Below the pieces are notes generated by a model. That model made no database searches, was not told the DNA's origin, and saw nothing but the letters and a program-made list of their open reading frames with translations. Shown in pieces: positions 1 to 9,378 of a DNA stretch of 39,035 nt. Source of the stretch: Alphaproteobacteria bacterium (GTDB lineage: Bacteria > Pseudomonadota > Alphaproteobacteria > Micavibrionales > Micavibrionaceae); contig JADLAT010000001.1 in assembly GCA_020848095.1 (NCBI GenBank), positions 1 through 39,035 of the forward strand, written 5' to 3'. The position numbers and the translations under genes were made by a program. Positions within the stretch are counted from its first letter, which is position 1. Each line of letters opens with the position of its first letter.

Positions 1-752
1 ACCAAAAGCCGCCGCATTGAATCTTTAAACTTGTCCAGATGCAGCCCGTCCGTAGCCATCAAATTCTTACGCGCAATAATAACCCACAGCGCCAAAGCCG
101 CGCCCAAAACATATGCAATCAGCGTCGCCAAGGCCGCACCCTCCACGCCCATAGCCGGAAAACCAAGCCAGCCAAAGATCAAAACCGGGTCGAGAACAAA
201 GTTAATCAAGGCGATCATAATCATAATCAAAGCCGGAATTTTGGTATCGCCAGAGGCCCGAATCGCTGAATTGATATTCACCGGCACAGCCAGAATCGCC
301 GAGGCCGCCAGCCACAAAGGCATATAAGCCAAAATCGCCGGAAAAGTCGCCGCATCCGCGCCCAGAACCTTAAAAACCGGTTCCAGAAAAATATACGTCA
401 AAAATGCAATCACCGCCGAGACACTAAAGGCCATGATAATGCCGTGCAGAACCACGCGGCGCACATCCTCCTGCTTGCCCGCCCCGATAAGACGCGAAAC
501 AATGGAAGACAGGGCAATATTAATCCCGAACGTCAAATGGCTGATCAACATCGTCACCGGAAACGTAAAACTGATCCCCGCCAGCACATCCGTATCCCCC
601 AGCAACGATACAAAATACGTATCGGCCAGCTGCACGGATATCACCGCCAGCAACCCCCAGATCATCGGCACGGTCATGCGCACCAAATGCCCGCCCACCG
701 GGCCGGTCGTTAAATCGCCTTTATGGCTGTATGGGAGGGGTTTAGATGTCAT
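1..752 (-). CDS. MATE family efflux transporter, N-terminal 250 residues (cut by window edge)
   Basis: The reverse strand holds an open frame from ATG at 752 that runs off the left edge with no stop, so about 250 N-terminal residues of a protein usually near 450 are present. The product starts MTSKPLPYSHKGDLTTGPVG and has the MATE-type first helix pattern (MTVPMIWGLLAVISVQLADT, then YFVSLLGDTDVLAGISFTFP), followed by an SRLIGAGKQEDVRR cytoplasmic segment and several more hydrophobic helices. MATE proteins are inner-membrane Na+ or H+ antiporters that export cationic drugs and metabolites; the substrate cannot be read here. The Shine-Dalgarno is weak (GGATAGG just upstream). It is divergent from the RTX gene, with a 230-base AT-rich spacer (753-982) that must hold both promoters; I see no clear operator in it. 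Confidence 0.85.
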   Translation of the reverse strand, partial: MTSKPLPYSHKGDLTTGPVGGHLVRMTVPMIWGLLAVISVQLADTYFVSLLGDTDVLAGISFTFPVTMLISHLTFGINIALSSIVSRLIGAGKQEDVRRVVLHGIIMAFSVSAVIAFLTYIFLEPVFKVLGADAATFPAILAYMPLWLAASAILAVPVNINSAIRASGDTKIPALIMIMIALINFVLDPVLIFGWLGFPAMGVEGAALATLIAYVLGAALALWVIIARKNLMATDGLHLDKFKDSMRRLL

Positions 753-982
753 GCCTATCCAATAGACCTCGAGCCCCTCACAGGCAAGCGGTTTGAATAT
801 TTTTTATGCCCTGAGTCAAAAATTCAGAAAAATAATTTCAAAAACATTAATACATTACATAAAACATTAACTAATTTAATCTAATCTTGTTAATAAGGGG
901 CACAAAACCCCGTTCCGGATAACCGGCACTTTAAAAAAACAAACCTATAAAAACAGGTCTAAACATCGGGTGAGGTACAAAA

Positions 983-2662
983 ATGGCGACAATTTTCGGC
1001 TCAAATGACACAGACGTTTTTTATCTCGAACCGGATAATTTACAGACCGTCTCTTTCATACTGGTCAACCCCTACAGCAGCAAAACCTACTACATAGAGG
1101 ACGAATACAACGTCGCAGGCTCCTACGATGGCCTGGGTGGCCATGATGCCATGGTTGGGTCCGAATATGGCGATTATATCTCCATCGTCAACGCCCAGGG
1201 GATACAGCATTTTTGGAACATCGAACAGATCGTCGTCACAGACGGCGCAGATATCGTTAATCTCGCCCATGCCACCATCACATATGGCGATGTCATTATT
1301 TCCGGCGGTCCTAACGACGATATCCTCTGGGGAAATGTCGGGAACGACACCATCTCAGGCAGCTTTGGAAATGACATTCTCGACGGCGGCCCCGGAAACG
1401 ACAGACTTTTCGGCGGCGATGATAACGACCAAATGTTCGGCGGCGCCGGTAACGATATCCTGCGCGGCCAGAACGGTGATGACATCCTCTACGGCGGAAC
1501 CGACCTTGGCCTTAGGACCTTTGATAAAAGCTTCACCGATAATATCACCTTCCCTACGCTGCAAGAGGGCGTAAACATCGTTAACCTCGTTCCACCCGGC
1601 AGCGCAGCTCTGGGCATCAACAGCGATAATCTGACCGTGGATTTCGGCGCAACCGCGACCCTTACCTTCCGTGAGGGCTTTGCCGGCTATAAAAATACGC
1701 TTGGCATCTATGCGATCGGCGAAGATGGCACAATCGAAAACGCCAGTGTTCTCTGGGGCAACGTCAAGACCGCCGGCCTGAATATCGAACACCAGATTGA
1801 CCTGCCTGTGGGCGAAGACGGTGGCCGTTTTGGCTTTTTTATCATTGCCGATGGCGCCACCGTAAATGCCAACTACGCAAATCTGGATATGACGGGCAAC
1901 GACCATATCAACTTCATATATAATTACGGTCTGGCCGGGGAACGTGCGGCCAAAATCACCGATAATGGCAATAATGTTTCCATCATCTATGATGACGGGG
2001 TCACCATTAAAGTCCTGAGCGGCTATCACTACCACACCACCGACCGCGCAGAGACCCCCGATATAAACTGGGATGGAAAAACCCATGCCCTCTCCGGTAT
2101 GCTGGACCAGTCCAATCAGGACATCCTGCGCATTGGCTTTGAAGATCTCCCCAATCTCGGCGATGCCGATTACGAGGATGTTCTCTTCGATCTGGACATC
2201 AACCGCGTGCATGTGGACGCCAGCGAAAGAGGCAATGATATACTGGTTGGCGGCGCGGGAAATGACATCCTCTACGGAGAGGCCGGAGACGACATCCTCG
2301 ACATAGGCGAAGGCTTCGACCAAGCCTATGGCGGTTCTGGCTCCGATACGATCTTGTTCTCTTTCTTCGATACGCTGGTTGATAAAATCTACGGTTTTGA
2401 AACTGGCGTGGGCGGCGATATCCTGAACATCAGCAATATTTTACAAGGGTATGACCCGCTGACTGACGCCTTAAGCGACTTCGTTAAACTGGTCAATAAC
2501 GGCAATGGCGATACAGAAATTCAAATCAATCAGGATGGTGATCCGGGCGGCGTATTTACCACCATCGCGCTTTTTGACGGCGGCCTCACACAAACCATGG
2601 CCGAACTCATAAGCACCGGGAATATCGTGGGCGACCACCCCATCATTATCCCGCCTATCTAG
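983..2662 (+). CDS. Secreted RTX (hemolysin-type Ca2+-binding) protein with DUF4114-like domain
   Basis: A 559-residue protein without an N-terminal signal peptide. Residues about 109-172 and 415-455 are RTX nonapeptide blocks (GGPGNDRLFGG, GGAGNDILRG, GGAGNDILYG), which bind calcium and fold into a parallel beta roll after secretion. Between them, about 205-415, is a region with DUF4114 hallmarks (NTLGIYAIGEDGTI, GFFIIADGA, then GFEDLPNLGDADYEDVLFD). The last 100 residues (DILNISNILQGYDPLTDALS, then TEIQINQDGDPGG) look like the type I secretion C-terminal target domain. Export through an ABC/MFP/TolC type I system is therefore expected, but none is encoded nearby. ATG 983 has GTGAGGT six bases upstream. 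A surface adhesin or matrix protein is the likeliest role; no catalytic domain is visible. Confidence 0.88.
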   Translation: MATIFGSNDTDVFYLEPDNLQTVSFILVNPYSSKTYYIEDEYNVAGSYDGLGGHDAMVGSEYGDYISIVNAQGIQHFWNIEQIVVTDGADIVNLAHATITYGDVIISGGPNDDILWGNVGNDTISGSFGNDILDGGPGNDRLFGGDDNDQMFGGAGNDILRGQNGDDILYGGTDLGLRTFDKSFTDNITFPTLQEGVNIVNLVPPGSAALGINSDNLTVDFGATATLTFREGFAGYKNTLGIYAIGEDGTIENASVLWGNVKTAGLNIEHQIDLPVGEDGGRFGFFIIADGATVNANYANLDMTGNDHINFIYNYGLAGERAAKITDNGNNVSIIYDDGVTIKVLSGYHYHTTDRAETPDINWDGKTHALSGMLDQSNQDILRIGFEDLPNLGDADYEDVLFDLDINRVHVDASERGNDILVGGAGNDILYGEAGDDILDIGEGFDQAYGGSGSDTILFSFFDTLVDKIYGFETGVGGDILNISNILQGYDPLTDALSDFVKLVNNGNGDTEIQINQDGDPGGVFTTIALFDGGLTQTMAELISTGNIVGDHPIIIPPI

Positions 2663-2701
2663 GGTCGAAACCCTTTCGTTTCTATAGCGTTAAAAAAGCA
2701 A

Positions 2702-2726
2702 AAAGGGGTGTTTAAAACACCCCTTT
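2702..2726. terminator. Bidirectional rho-independent terminator between RTX gene and parB
   Basis: A perfect 12-bp inverted repeat (AAAGGGGTGTTT, one A, AAACACCCCTTT) lies 39 bases after the RTX stop and 27 bases after the parB stop. A and T tracts sit at the two ends of the stem, so it can end the two convergent transcripts from either side. Confidence 0.85.
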
Positions 2727-2753
2727 AAATTTCACGGCCTCAGAAAAAATGCC

Positions 2754-3773
2754 TTATAATGCACCATCATCTTCTGCACCCAACTCCAAATCCGGGTCCG
2801 GACGGTTCCACTTCGTATTGCGTAAATCATCCATGCGCGCAAGGCGCAACATCACGTCATCAAGCTGATTGAGCGATAAATATTCAATTTTAACAACGCC
2901 TTGCGTATCGCTCCGCGAATCGATACTGACCTTCATCCCCAGCATATTTGTTAAATCCCGCTCCAGCGCCAGCGTATTCACATCCTTTTGCGAAGCGCCG
3001 CTTTTCTCGGCAGGACCAAAATTAATACGCGGCCCCTTTTTCTTCGCCGCAGGTTCGCGGCCAACGGCCTCGGAAACGGTTTTTTCCGTCTCCCGAACGC
3101 TCATATTTTTCTCCATAATCTGCTTGGCCAGCGCCTCTGCGCGCTCGCCGGCGGGAATCAATGCCCGCGCATGACCGATAGAAATGCGCCCGTCACTCAA
3201 ATAATTCTGCACGCTATGGGGCAATTGTAAAAGCCGCATCATATTGGCGATATGCGAACGGGATTTCCCCAGAGATTCTGCCAGTTTTTCCTGCGTATAG
3301 GCGTATTCATTCATCAGCTTCTGATAGCCCTGCGCCTCATCAACGGGATCGAGGTCTTCACGCTGCAAGTTTTCAATCAACGCAATTTCAAAGGCCTGCG
3401 CATCCGTAATCGTCAGGACGACAACCGGCACTTCATGCTGGCCTGCCTTTTGTGCCGCGCGCCAGCGCCGCTCCCCGGCGACAATCTCATAACGCCCGCT
3501 GCTATCATTCTTCTCGCGCACCAGCAGGGGTTGCAAAACGCCATGCTGCCTGATGGAATCGGCAAGCTCATCCAGACTGGATTCCTTAAAAATACGGCGC
3601 GGCTGGCCCTTCCCCGGCTCCAGCTGGTCAAGACCAACCATAGTGCGTGTGCGGCCCTGAACGGGACCATCCACATCCACCTGCGGATAAACGCCCTCAT
3701 CATCTTCAAACAGAGCGTTCAAACCACGGCCCAGACCCCGCGTTTTCGGATTGGGCTTCAATGTATCGGACAT
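2754..3773 (-). CDS. parB: Chromosome partitioning protein ParB
   Basis: A CTP-dependent DNA clamp that loads at parS and spreads, working with ParA to segregate the origin. The 339-residue product begins MSDTLKPNPKTRGLGRGLNA (the GLGRGLxALF N-terminus binds ParA). It then has the ParB/Srx nucleotide box (QPRRIFKESSLDELADSIRQ, VAGERRWRAAQKAG), the ENLQREDLDPVDEAQGYQ segment, the helix-turn-helix TQEKLAESLGKSRSHIANMM and a C-terminal dimerisation region. A GTG four codons upstream (3785) is open, but it lies inside the Shine-Dalgarno AAGGTGAG that sits seven bases before ATG 3773, so 3773 is the better start. It lies downstream of parA with an 87-base gap. Likely parS sites are at 5078 and 19272. 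Confidence 0.96.
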   Translation of the reverse strand: MSDTLKPNPKTRGLGRGLNALFEDDEGVYPQVDVDGPVQGRTRTMVGLDQLEPGKGQPRRIFKESSLDELADSIRQHGVLQPLLVREKNDSSGRYEIVAGERRWRAAQKAGQHEVPVVVLTITDAQAFEIALIENLQREDLDPVDEAQGYQKLMNEYAYTQEKLAESLGKSRSHIANMMRLLQLPHSVQNYLSDGRISIGHARALIPAGERAEALAKQIMEKNMSVRETEKTVSEAVGREPAAKKKGPRINFGPAEKSGASQKDVNTLALERDLTNMLGMKVSIDSRSDTQGVVKIEYLSLNQLDDVMLRLARMDDLRNTKWNRPDPDLELGAEDDGAL

Positions 3774-3860
3774 CTTCAAACTCACCTTTCAAAATTTTAT
3801 TTATAATTAGTTTCAATACCTTACTGGCTATTACCCGGCGACACTCTATAGGGAGCCGGA

Positions 3861-4685
3861 TCAAGCGGCAATCTTGTCTTTCATGATCTTGCGCTCCCGG
3901 CGAATAACCTCACTGGCCAGATGAATATAGGCCTGCGCCCCCGCCGAGCGCATGTCATACACAATGGCGGGCAACCCATAGGACGGCGCTTCCGACAAAC
4001 GTACATTGCGCGGAATAACGGTCTTATAGACCTTATCGCCATAGAACTGGCGCACGTCATTTTCAACCATCGCCGTCAGATTATTACGCTGGTCATACAT
4101 CGTCAGCGCAATCCCATGAATATCCAGCTCCGGATTAAACGACCGGCGCACACGCTCAATCGTTTTCGTCAGATGCGAAAGCCCTTCCAATGCATAAAAC
4201 TCGCATTGGAGCGGCACCAGTATAGAATGCGCCGCAACCAGAGCATTAAGCGTCAATAAACTCAAAGATGGCGGGCAATCAATGATAACGTAATCATAGG
4301 GCAATGGCTGGCGCAGCGCCTCTTTCAAGCGATATTCACGGTTATGCGCGGTCACCAGCTCTATCTCCGCGCCGGACAAATGAACGGAGGATGGAACAAC
4401 CGATAAACGCGGAACCTTGGTTTCCACCGCCGCATCGGCGACAGATGAATCACCGAACAACACGTCATAGGCACTGGTACGAATCATCGCCCGCTTGACG
4501 CCCAACCCCGTTGTGGCATTGCCCTGCGGGTCCAGATCCAACAACAAAACACGTTTGCCCACTGCGCACAAAGCCGTGGCCAGATTAATCGCCGTGGTGG
4601 TTTTCCCCACCCCGCCCTTTTGATTGGCAACGGCGAAAATACGCGGGCTGGATATATTCGAAAAAGAAGGAACGGCATTTTCCAC
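3861..4685 (-). CDS. parA: Chromosome partitioning ATPase ParA
   Basis: A deviant Walker A ATPase that binds nucleoid DNA nonspecifically and moves ParB-parS complexes to the poles. The N-terminus RIFAVANQKGGVGKTTTAIN carries the KGGVGKTT loop with the signature lysine, followed by LLLDLDPQGNATTGLG (Walker A') and YVIIDCPPSLSLLTLNAL (Walker B). The frame opens further upstream to a GTG at 4733, but that start lacks a ribosome site. GTG 4685 has AAGGAG nine bases upstream and gives 274 residues, close to the family length. The gene lies between rsmG and parB, all on the same strand, the standard alphaproteobacterial order. Confidence 0.96.
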   Translation of the reverse strand: MENAVPSFSNISSPRIFAVANQKGGVGKTTTAINLATALCAVGKRVLLLDLDPQGNATTGLGVKRAMIRTSAYDVLFGDSSVADAAVETKVPRLSVVPSSVHLSGAEIELVTAHNREYRLKEALRQPLPYDYVIIDCPPSLSLLTLNALVAAHSILVPLQCEFYALEGLSHLTKTIERVRRSFNPELDIHGIALTMYDQRNNLTAMVENDVRQFYGDKVYKTVIPRNVRLSEAPSYGLPAIVYDMRSAGAQAYIHLASEVIRRERKIMKDKIAA

Positions 4686-4780
4686 AGGTGAAAACTCCTT
4701 TTCGTGCGGGTTAAGACAACGTGGCAAAAACACTATACGGATGATTCACACCCTGACGTAATTCAGCCCGATGGTCAAGA

Positions 4781-5401
4781 TTAAGCCCGTTTCTTATCCT
4801 TAATTTCTGTGATTTTTAAAATTCGCGCTTGCGCATCGGTCAAACTGGGAAAAGATTTAACCTTAAAATTAAACTCTTTTTTGGCCACAGCCATTTCCGC
4901 ATCAACCTGCGCACCTTTCATAAAAAGTGCAGTAAATTCAGGATGTTGATGCGCATACGGCGCCACATAAATCAACAATTTTCGCAAATCCGCCACGGCC
5001 CGCGCCAACAACCATTGCGGCGAAATTTCATCAATAACATGCACCAAACGCTCTGCATGAACTTGCACCGGCGTATTTGTTTCACGTGAAACACTGCGCA
5101 AAAATTGCGCCTTGCGATCATCCGATTCCACCAGATGTATTTCAAGATCCGGTCGCATCATCGCCAGCACAAGCCCCGGAAATCCTGCGCCGCTGCCCAT
5201 ATCGGCAATGCGTAATTTCTGATCAGGGATATATTGCGCAATTTGCGCCGAATCGGCAAAATGCCGATTCCACGCATCCGCCATCGTTGTCGGGCTCACA
5301 AGATTGATCGTTGGCTGCCACTTCACGAGCAGCGCATGAAACGCTTCCAGCTTTTCCTGAATTTCAGGAGAGACACCAATTCCTAGAGATTCAGGCCACA
5401 T
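4781..5401 (-). CDS. rsmG: 16S rRNA (guanine-527-N7)-methyltransferase RsmG
   Basis: A SAM-dependent methyltransferase modifying G527 of 16S rRNA in the 530 loop; loss gives low-level streptomycin resistance in other bacteria. The SAM-binding motif [18 protein letters not shown] is clear, followed by [20 protein letters not shown] and the [13 protein letters not shown] segment. The frame is open to 5560, but the family length (about 206 residues) and the overlap with mnmG favour ATG 5401 ([13 protein letters not shown]). That start overlaps the mnmG stop by 11 bases, suggesting translational coupling. The SRET codons form part of a perfect parS palindrome. Confidence 0.94.
   Translation of the reverse strand: MWPESLGIGVSPEIQEKLEAFHALLVKWQPTINLVSPTTMADAWNRHFADSAQIAQYIPDQKLRIADMGSGAGFPGLVLAMMRPDLEIHLVESDDRKAQFLRSVSRETNTPVQVHAERLVHVIDEISPQWLLARAVADLRKLLIYVAPYAHQHPEFTALFMKGAQVDAEMAVAKKEFNFKVKSFPSLTDAQARILKITEIKDKKRA
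5078..5093. promoter_or_regulatory. parS centromere site (perfect 16-bp palindrome) inside rsmG
   Basis: TGTTTCACGTGAAACA matches the canonical bacterial parS consensus at all 16 positions and is a perfect palindrome. It lies about 1.3 kb from the parB start, within rsmG codons for SVSRET. It is the expected ParB loading site. Confidence 0.9.
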
Positions 5402-7301
5402 TTTTTCGTTTTCCCTTCGCCGTTGGCGTTTTACGCTGAACATGCCGCAACAGCGCGACCATAGCGGCCGGTGTAACGCCCGGAATACGGGACGCCGCAC
5501 CCAATGTTTGCGGACGGACTTTTTCCAGCTTTCCGCGCACTTCATTAGATAAAGCGCCAATTAATCCATAATCCAGATCAACCGGCAAACGCAGCTCTTC
5601 ATCTTTGCGGAAAGCCGCAACATCGGCATCGTGTCTTTCCATATAGCCAGCATAAAGCGCGTCACACTCAATCTGCTCCCGGATAGCGGGCTCAATCGAA
5701 GCCAGCGCGGGCCAGACACCCTCCAGATGCGCCCACTCAATACCCGGATAGGGCAAAAGATCAATCACCCGCCGCCGCACACCATCTTTATTAACATCAA
5801 TACCATGCCCGGCCAGCGCACTGGGCGTAGCGCCCAGATCATAGGCCAGCGCCATTCCCGCCTGTAATTTTGCAGACTTTTCAGCCCATACACGCTGCCT
5901 TTCCGCACCAACACAGCCGATCTCAATCCCTCTGTCCGTAAGGCGCTGATCGGCATTATCCGCCCGCAAGCGCAGCCGGTATTCCGCCCGCGAAGTAAAC
6001 ATGCGATACGGCTCCGGCGCGCCGCGCGTAATCAAATCATCAATCAGAACCCCGATATAGGCCTCCGCCCGGTCCAGAACAAAGCTCGCAGGCTCTTGCA
6101 TGCCGGACGCCGCCAAAAGCGCCGCATTCACCCCGGCCATCAGCCCTTGCGCTCCGGCCTCTTCATAGCCGGTCGTGCCATTGATTTGCCCCGCGAGGAA
6201 CAAACCGTCCATTTTTTTGCTCTCCAGTGTATTTTTAAGCGCCCGCGGATCACAGTAATCATATTCGATGGCATAACCCCACTCCAGAATTTTGACCTGC
6301 GCTAGCCCCGGAATAGACCTTATATACTGCTCCTGAATTTCAGCGGGCAAAGAGGTGGATATCCCGTTCGGATACACCGTATGGTCGGTGAGCCCTTCCG
6401 GCTCCAGAAAAACCTGATGCCGGGCCTTATCCGCAAAACGCGAGACTTTATCTTCGATCGAGGGGCAATAACGCGGCCCCGTTCCGGTGATCTGCCCCGC
6501 ATACATGGCGGAAAGGTGAAGATTATCCGCAATAATCTTATGCGTTTCGGGATTAGTATAGGTAATGTGGCAATCAATCTGCGGCACCGAAATCCGGTCA
6601 TGCAGATAGGAAAAAGGCCGCGGCAAGGCATCGCTGGGCTGCACCTCGCATTGCGTCCAATCTATCGTCCGGCCATCCAGCCGCGCCGGGGTTCCGGTTT
6701 TAAGCCGCCCCAGCGGAAAATTCAGGCGCTCCAGCGTTTCAGCCAGCCCTATGCTCGGCGCTTCCCCTACGCGTCCCGCTGGCGTTTGTTCCATCCCCCG
6801 GTGGATGATGCCGCGCAGGAAAGTCCCCGTTGTCAACACCACACAGGCCGCGCCAAAACTACGGCCATCCAGCGTTTTTAAACCCCGAACCGCCGGAATA
6901 TCCGCCGCAGCGTTCTCTAAAATCAGATCCTCAACCATCCCCTCGATCAAGGTGAGATTGGGATAGTCCTGCAACAAAGCCTGCATCGCCTCCCGGTAGA
7001 GCTTACGGTCCATCTGCGCCCGCGGACCACGCACCGCCGGACCTTTCGAGGCATTCAGCATCCGGAATTGAATCCCGGCCTGATCCGCCACCCGGCCCAT
7101 CAAACCATCGAGCGCATCAATTTCCCGGACCAGATGCCCCTTCCCCAGACCGCCAATCGCCGGATTACAGGACAGCACGCCGATCGTATCCAGACGACCG
7201 GTCATCAATGCGGTTTTCGCACCCATACGCGCCGCAGAGGCTGCCGCTTCACAGCCCGCATGCCCGCCGCCAACAACGATCACATCAAAATGAGTATCCA
7301 T
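5391..7301 (-). CDS. mnmG: tRNA uridine-5-carboxymethylaminomethyl(34) synthesis enzyme MnmG (GidA)
   Basis: The FAD-dependent partner of MnmE that installs the (carboxymethyl)aminomethyl group on U34 of tRNAs reading split codon boxes. The 636-residue product has the N-terminal Rossmann motif [20 protein letters not shown], the [20 protein letters not shown] signature, the [13 protein letters not shown] and [12 protein letters not shown] motifs, and the helical C-terminal MnmE/tRNA-binding domain ([20 protein letters not shown]). Length is normal. It starts at ATG 7301 and overlaps rsmG at its 3' end. Its partner mnmE is encoded about 2 kb away on the same strand, separated here by an smr-like gene and two plus-strand genes. 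Confidence 0.97.
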   Translation of the reverse strand: MDTHFDVIVVGGGHAGCEAAASAARMGAKTALMTGRLDTIGVLSCNPAIGGLGKGHLVREIDALDGLMGRVADQAGIQFRMLNASKGPAVRGPRAQMDRKLYREAMQALLQDYPNLTLIEGMVEDLILENAAADIPAVRGLKTLDGRSFGAACVVLTTGTFLRGIIHRGMEQTPAGRVGEAPSIGLAETLERLNFPLGRLKTGTPARLDGRTIDWTQCEVQPSDALPRPFSYLHDRISVPQIDCHITYTNPETHKIIADNLHLSAMYAGQITGTGPRYCPSIEDKVSRFADKARHQVFLEPEGLTDHTVYPNGISTSLPAEIQEQYIRSIPGLAQVKILEWGYAIEYDYCDPRALKNTLESKKMDGLFLAGQINGTTGYEEAGAQGLMAGVNAALLAASGMQEPASFVLDRAEAYIGVLIDDLITRGAPEPYRMFTSRAEYRLRLRADNADQRLTDRGIEIGCVGAERQRVWAEKSAKLQAGMALAYDLGATPSALAGHGIDVNKDGVRRRVIDLLPYPGIEWAHLEGVWPALASIEPAIREQIECDALYAGYMERHDADVAAFRKDEELRLPVDLDYGLIGALSNEVRGKLEKVRPQTLGAASRIPGVTPAAMVALLRHVQRKTPTAKGKRKNVA

Positions 7302-7381
7302 GGCGCGGGTTTATAACGCTAAAACAGGAAAAAAGCCAGTATCTTCGCGCATTACCTTTAAATCCGGCAGAAAGAAAAGCC

Positions 7382-7933
7382 TTAATCCGCGCCCCGCCGG
7401 CGGCGCAGCAAGACGTACAGCGCCCCCGCCCCACCATGATTAGGGCGTGCCAGGGCCGTTTTCAGGATATAGCCGCGCAAGACAGGCTCCGCCAGCCATT
7501 CAGGAACGCTTGCTTTCAAAACACCATCAGCCGGAGAAAGCGGATCACGCAAGCCGCCGCCCTTTCCCGTAATTACAAGTACACAGCGTTTCTTAGAAGC
7601 GTACGCCCCCTGTATAAAAACGTTGAGCGCCGCATAAGCCGCGCTTCGGGAATAGCCGTGTAAATCTAAAACAGCCTCAATGGGCATTTTACCACGTCTG
7701 AATTTTTCAGCCATACGTGTATCCAGCCCGGGATTAAGAGCGGCCCTGGCAGGAGGCGGTGCCAGCGGCGGAACGTCCTTAACGCGTGGAGGCACCTTGC
7801 GTAATCTCTTTTGAGGAGGCGGAGGGGCCTCTTCAAGCACAGGCGCCTCCACAGGGGCCAGCGGCACAACATCCCGCATTGCCGCCCGCCAGAGCGCCTG
7901 TTCATCGCCATCATCGTCTTTTTTATCTGCCAT
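7382..7933 (-). CDS. Smr-domain (MutS2 C-terminal type) putative endonuclease
   Basis: A 183-residue protein with a Pro-rich, low-complexity N-terminal half (residues about 1-85, including EEAPPPPQKRLRKVPP) and a C-terminal Smr domain. The Smr hallmarks are AVLDLHGYSRSAAYAALN (LDLHG), CVLVITGKGGG (TGKG) and the final GAGALYVLLRRRRG strand. Stand-alone Smr proteins have nicking or RNA-cleaving activity; the cellular role of this subfamily is not settled. It is located 80 bases upstream of mnmG on the same strand and could be cotranscribed with it. Confidence 0.85.
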   Translation of the reverse strand: MADKKDDDGDEQALWRAAMRDVVPLAPVEAPVLEEAPPPPQKRLRKVPPRVKDVPPLAPPPARAALNPGLDTRMAEKFRRGKMPIEAVLDLHGYSRSAAYAALNVFIQGAYASKKRCVLVITGKGGGLRDPLSPADGVLKASVPEWLAEPVLRGYILKTALARPNHGGAGALYVLLRRRRGAD

Positions 7934-8015
7934 CCCTCTATTCTATGGGGGAAATAAAAGATAAGATCAATCCCGGTGGTTAAGGGTGGTTTTTACAAGG
8001 AGGCCCCGGCGCGTC

Positions 8016-8738
8016 ATGCGTATATTTTTTCTCTCGCTCCTGCTCATAACACTTTGCTGTACCGGCGCCCGCGCGGCCATGAATATAAGTGAGCAGGAAA
8101 AAGCCGTATTTTCTTTCTTTAAACTCGCCAAAACCGACCCGGATTATTCCAAATGGATCACCCAGACCGCCCGCTATAAAAATGCGCCAGACTTCCTAAA
8201 AGAAAGCGTTTATCAAGAAGAAGAAACGCGCCTGAAATGGGGGTTTGGCACATTTGATCCAAACAATGATTACCTGAAGATCAGGACGGACATTCTGATG
8301 GAGCTGCACGGAGAAAATGAGGATTTCAGTCTTCGTTTTGTCTTTCCAGGCAACCAACAGGGTGAAAGCCCCTATTTCCCGTATAATTACGGCGCTGAAT
8401 GGATTGCTCTGGTCGTTGATGATGGCCTCGGCAATTTCATGAAAATCCCGCTGTCACAGCAGGAATACACGCAAATCAAAGAGCGTTTCCCCGGCACCGG
8501 CAGCTTTCCGGGGCAGATAAGAATGCGCATACGACCCTTAAGCGTTGATGCACATAAGCCGCTGAAATTACAGGAACAGGAAAAACTCTGGCTGCTGCGC
8601 GGAGATATTGCCTATCTGACTTTGGAAGTTTCCCCGCCGGAAGGAACAACGCAAAAACCAATGTCCCTATACACCTATACCGCGCCGTGGTACCTCTCCA
8701 GCGCCGAAAGCGAGCTTTTGGAGCTTATGGAGAAATAA
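8016..8738 (+). CDS. Unrecognised exported protein, about 240 residues
   Basis: I do not recognise the family. ATG 8016 starts a typical Sec signal peptide (MRIFFLSLLLITLCCTGARA, cleavage after ARA), so the mature protein is probably periplasmic. AAGGAGG lies 12 bases upstream, a rather long spacing; a GTG at 7986 is open but would bury the signal peptide. The mature part is mixed alpha/beta with many aromatics (KWGFGTFDPNNDYLKIRTD, ESPYFPYNYGAEWIALVVDD) and no cysteines, repeats or catalytic motif that I can see. It is divergent from the smr gene and followed after 60 bases by another unknown plus-strand gene, against the local minus-strand trend. Confidence 0.75.
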   Translation: MRIFFLSLLLITLCCTGARAAMNISEQEKAVFSFFKLAKTDPDYSKWITQTARYKNAPDFLKESVYQEEETRLKWGFGTFDPNNDYLKIRTDILMELHGENEDFSLRFVFPGNQQGESPYFPYNYGAEWIALVVDDGLGNFMKIPLSQQEYTQIKERFPGTGSFPGQIRMRIRPLSVDAHKPLKLQEQEKLWLLRGDIAYLTLEVSPPEGTTQKPMSLYTYTAPWYLSSAESELLELMEK

Positions 8739-8798
8739 AGGCGTTTGCTGGCCAATTCCGCGCCTTTATGCTAAACTATCCACAGGAAGGTAGAAAAG

Positions 8799-9365
8799 GT
8801 GAAAGCAATGTTTTCTCTATCCGGCATAACAAACATTATCAAAGAGCGCCAGACGGAGGCCGTGGACACACGGCAGGCCATCCAGCGGCATGACCCGGAT
8901 TTCCACCGCCACCGCAAGGATGCGGAAGACCAGCCGGATCCCGAGGCCACGGACGATGGCGCGACGGTCTCCACCGAGGCGCTGCGGATTTTTCTGGAGA
9001 ATTTTATCCGGGAAAGCGGGCAGGGGTTGGAACGGCGCGCAAGGCCGCGTACGCAAGGTGAGACTGAATCAACAACAGACGAAGTTCCTGTGCAGGCCGC
9101 TCCACAGGGCAGAGCCGCGCAGGCTGCGCAAATGTATCGCCACGCCGCCGAAGCCCGCGAGAAAAGCACCATCCTTCTGGAAACGACCGATAGCGCAACG
9201 GGGCCGGAAATGGCGCTGTCTGCGAATGATACAAGAACGATCCACAGACTTATCGAGAATTTAAAAACCCTCTCCGCCCGTGGTGTAGAACTCCTGCACA
9301 TCGAGCGCGCGGAGACTTTCCTGCAAAGTCTGATCAATGCCGTTGAGGCCGCGGAACAGGCCTGA
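8799..9365 (+). CDS. Unrecognised small cytoplasmic protein, 188 residues
   Basis: No family recognised. The product has no signal or membrane segment. It is charged and largely helical, with an N-terminal stretch rich in His, Asp and Arg (TRQAIQRHDPDFHRHRKDAE), a central low-complexity part and a C-terminal helix pair (RTIHRLIENLKTLSARGVEL, FLQSLINAVEAAEQA). Both GTG 8799 (AGGAAGG eight bases upstream) and ATG 8808 (AAAAGGTG six bases upstream) are plausible starts; the difference is three residues. It ends 13 bases before the convergent mnmE stop, with no hairpin terminator between them. Confidence 0.65.
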   Translation: MKAMFSLSGITNIIKERQTEAVDTRQAIQRHDPDFHRHRKDAEDQPDPEATDDGATVSTEALRIFLENFIRESGQGLERRARPRTQGETESTTDEVPVQAAPQGRAAQAAQMYRHAAEAREKSTILLETTDSATGPEMALSANDTRTIHRLIENLKTLSARGVELLHIERAETFLQSLINAVEAAEQA

Positions 9366-9378
9366 AACTGCCCTGAGC

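Noticed and set aside
1355-2323. 322-codon open frame on the minus strand opposite the RTX gene
   Set aside because: It mirrors the periodic RTX coding sequence; its translation has no domain and the plus strand gives a clear RTX/DUF4114-like protein with a ribosome site.
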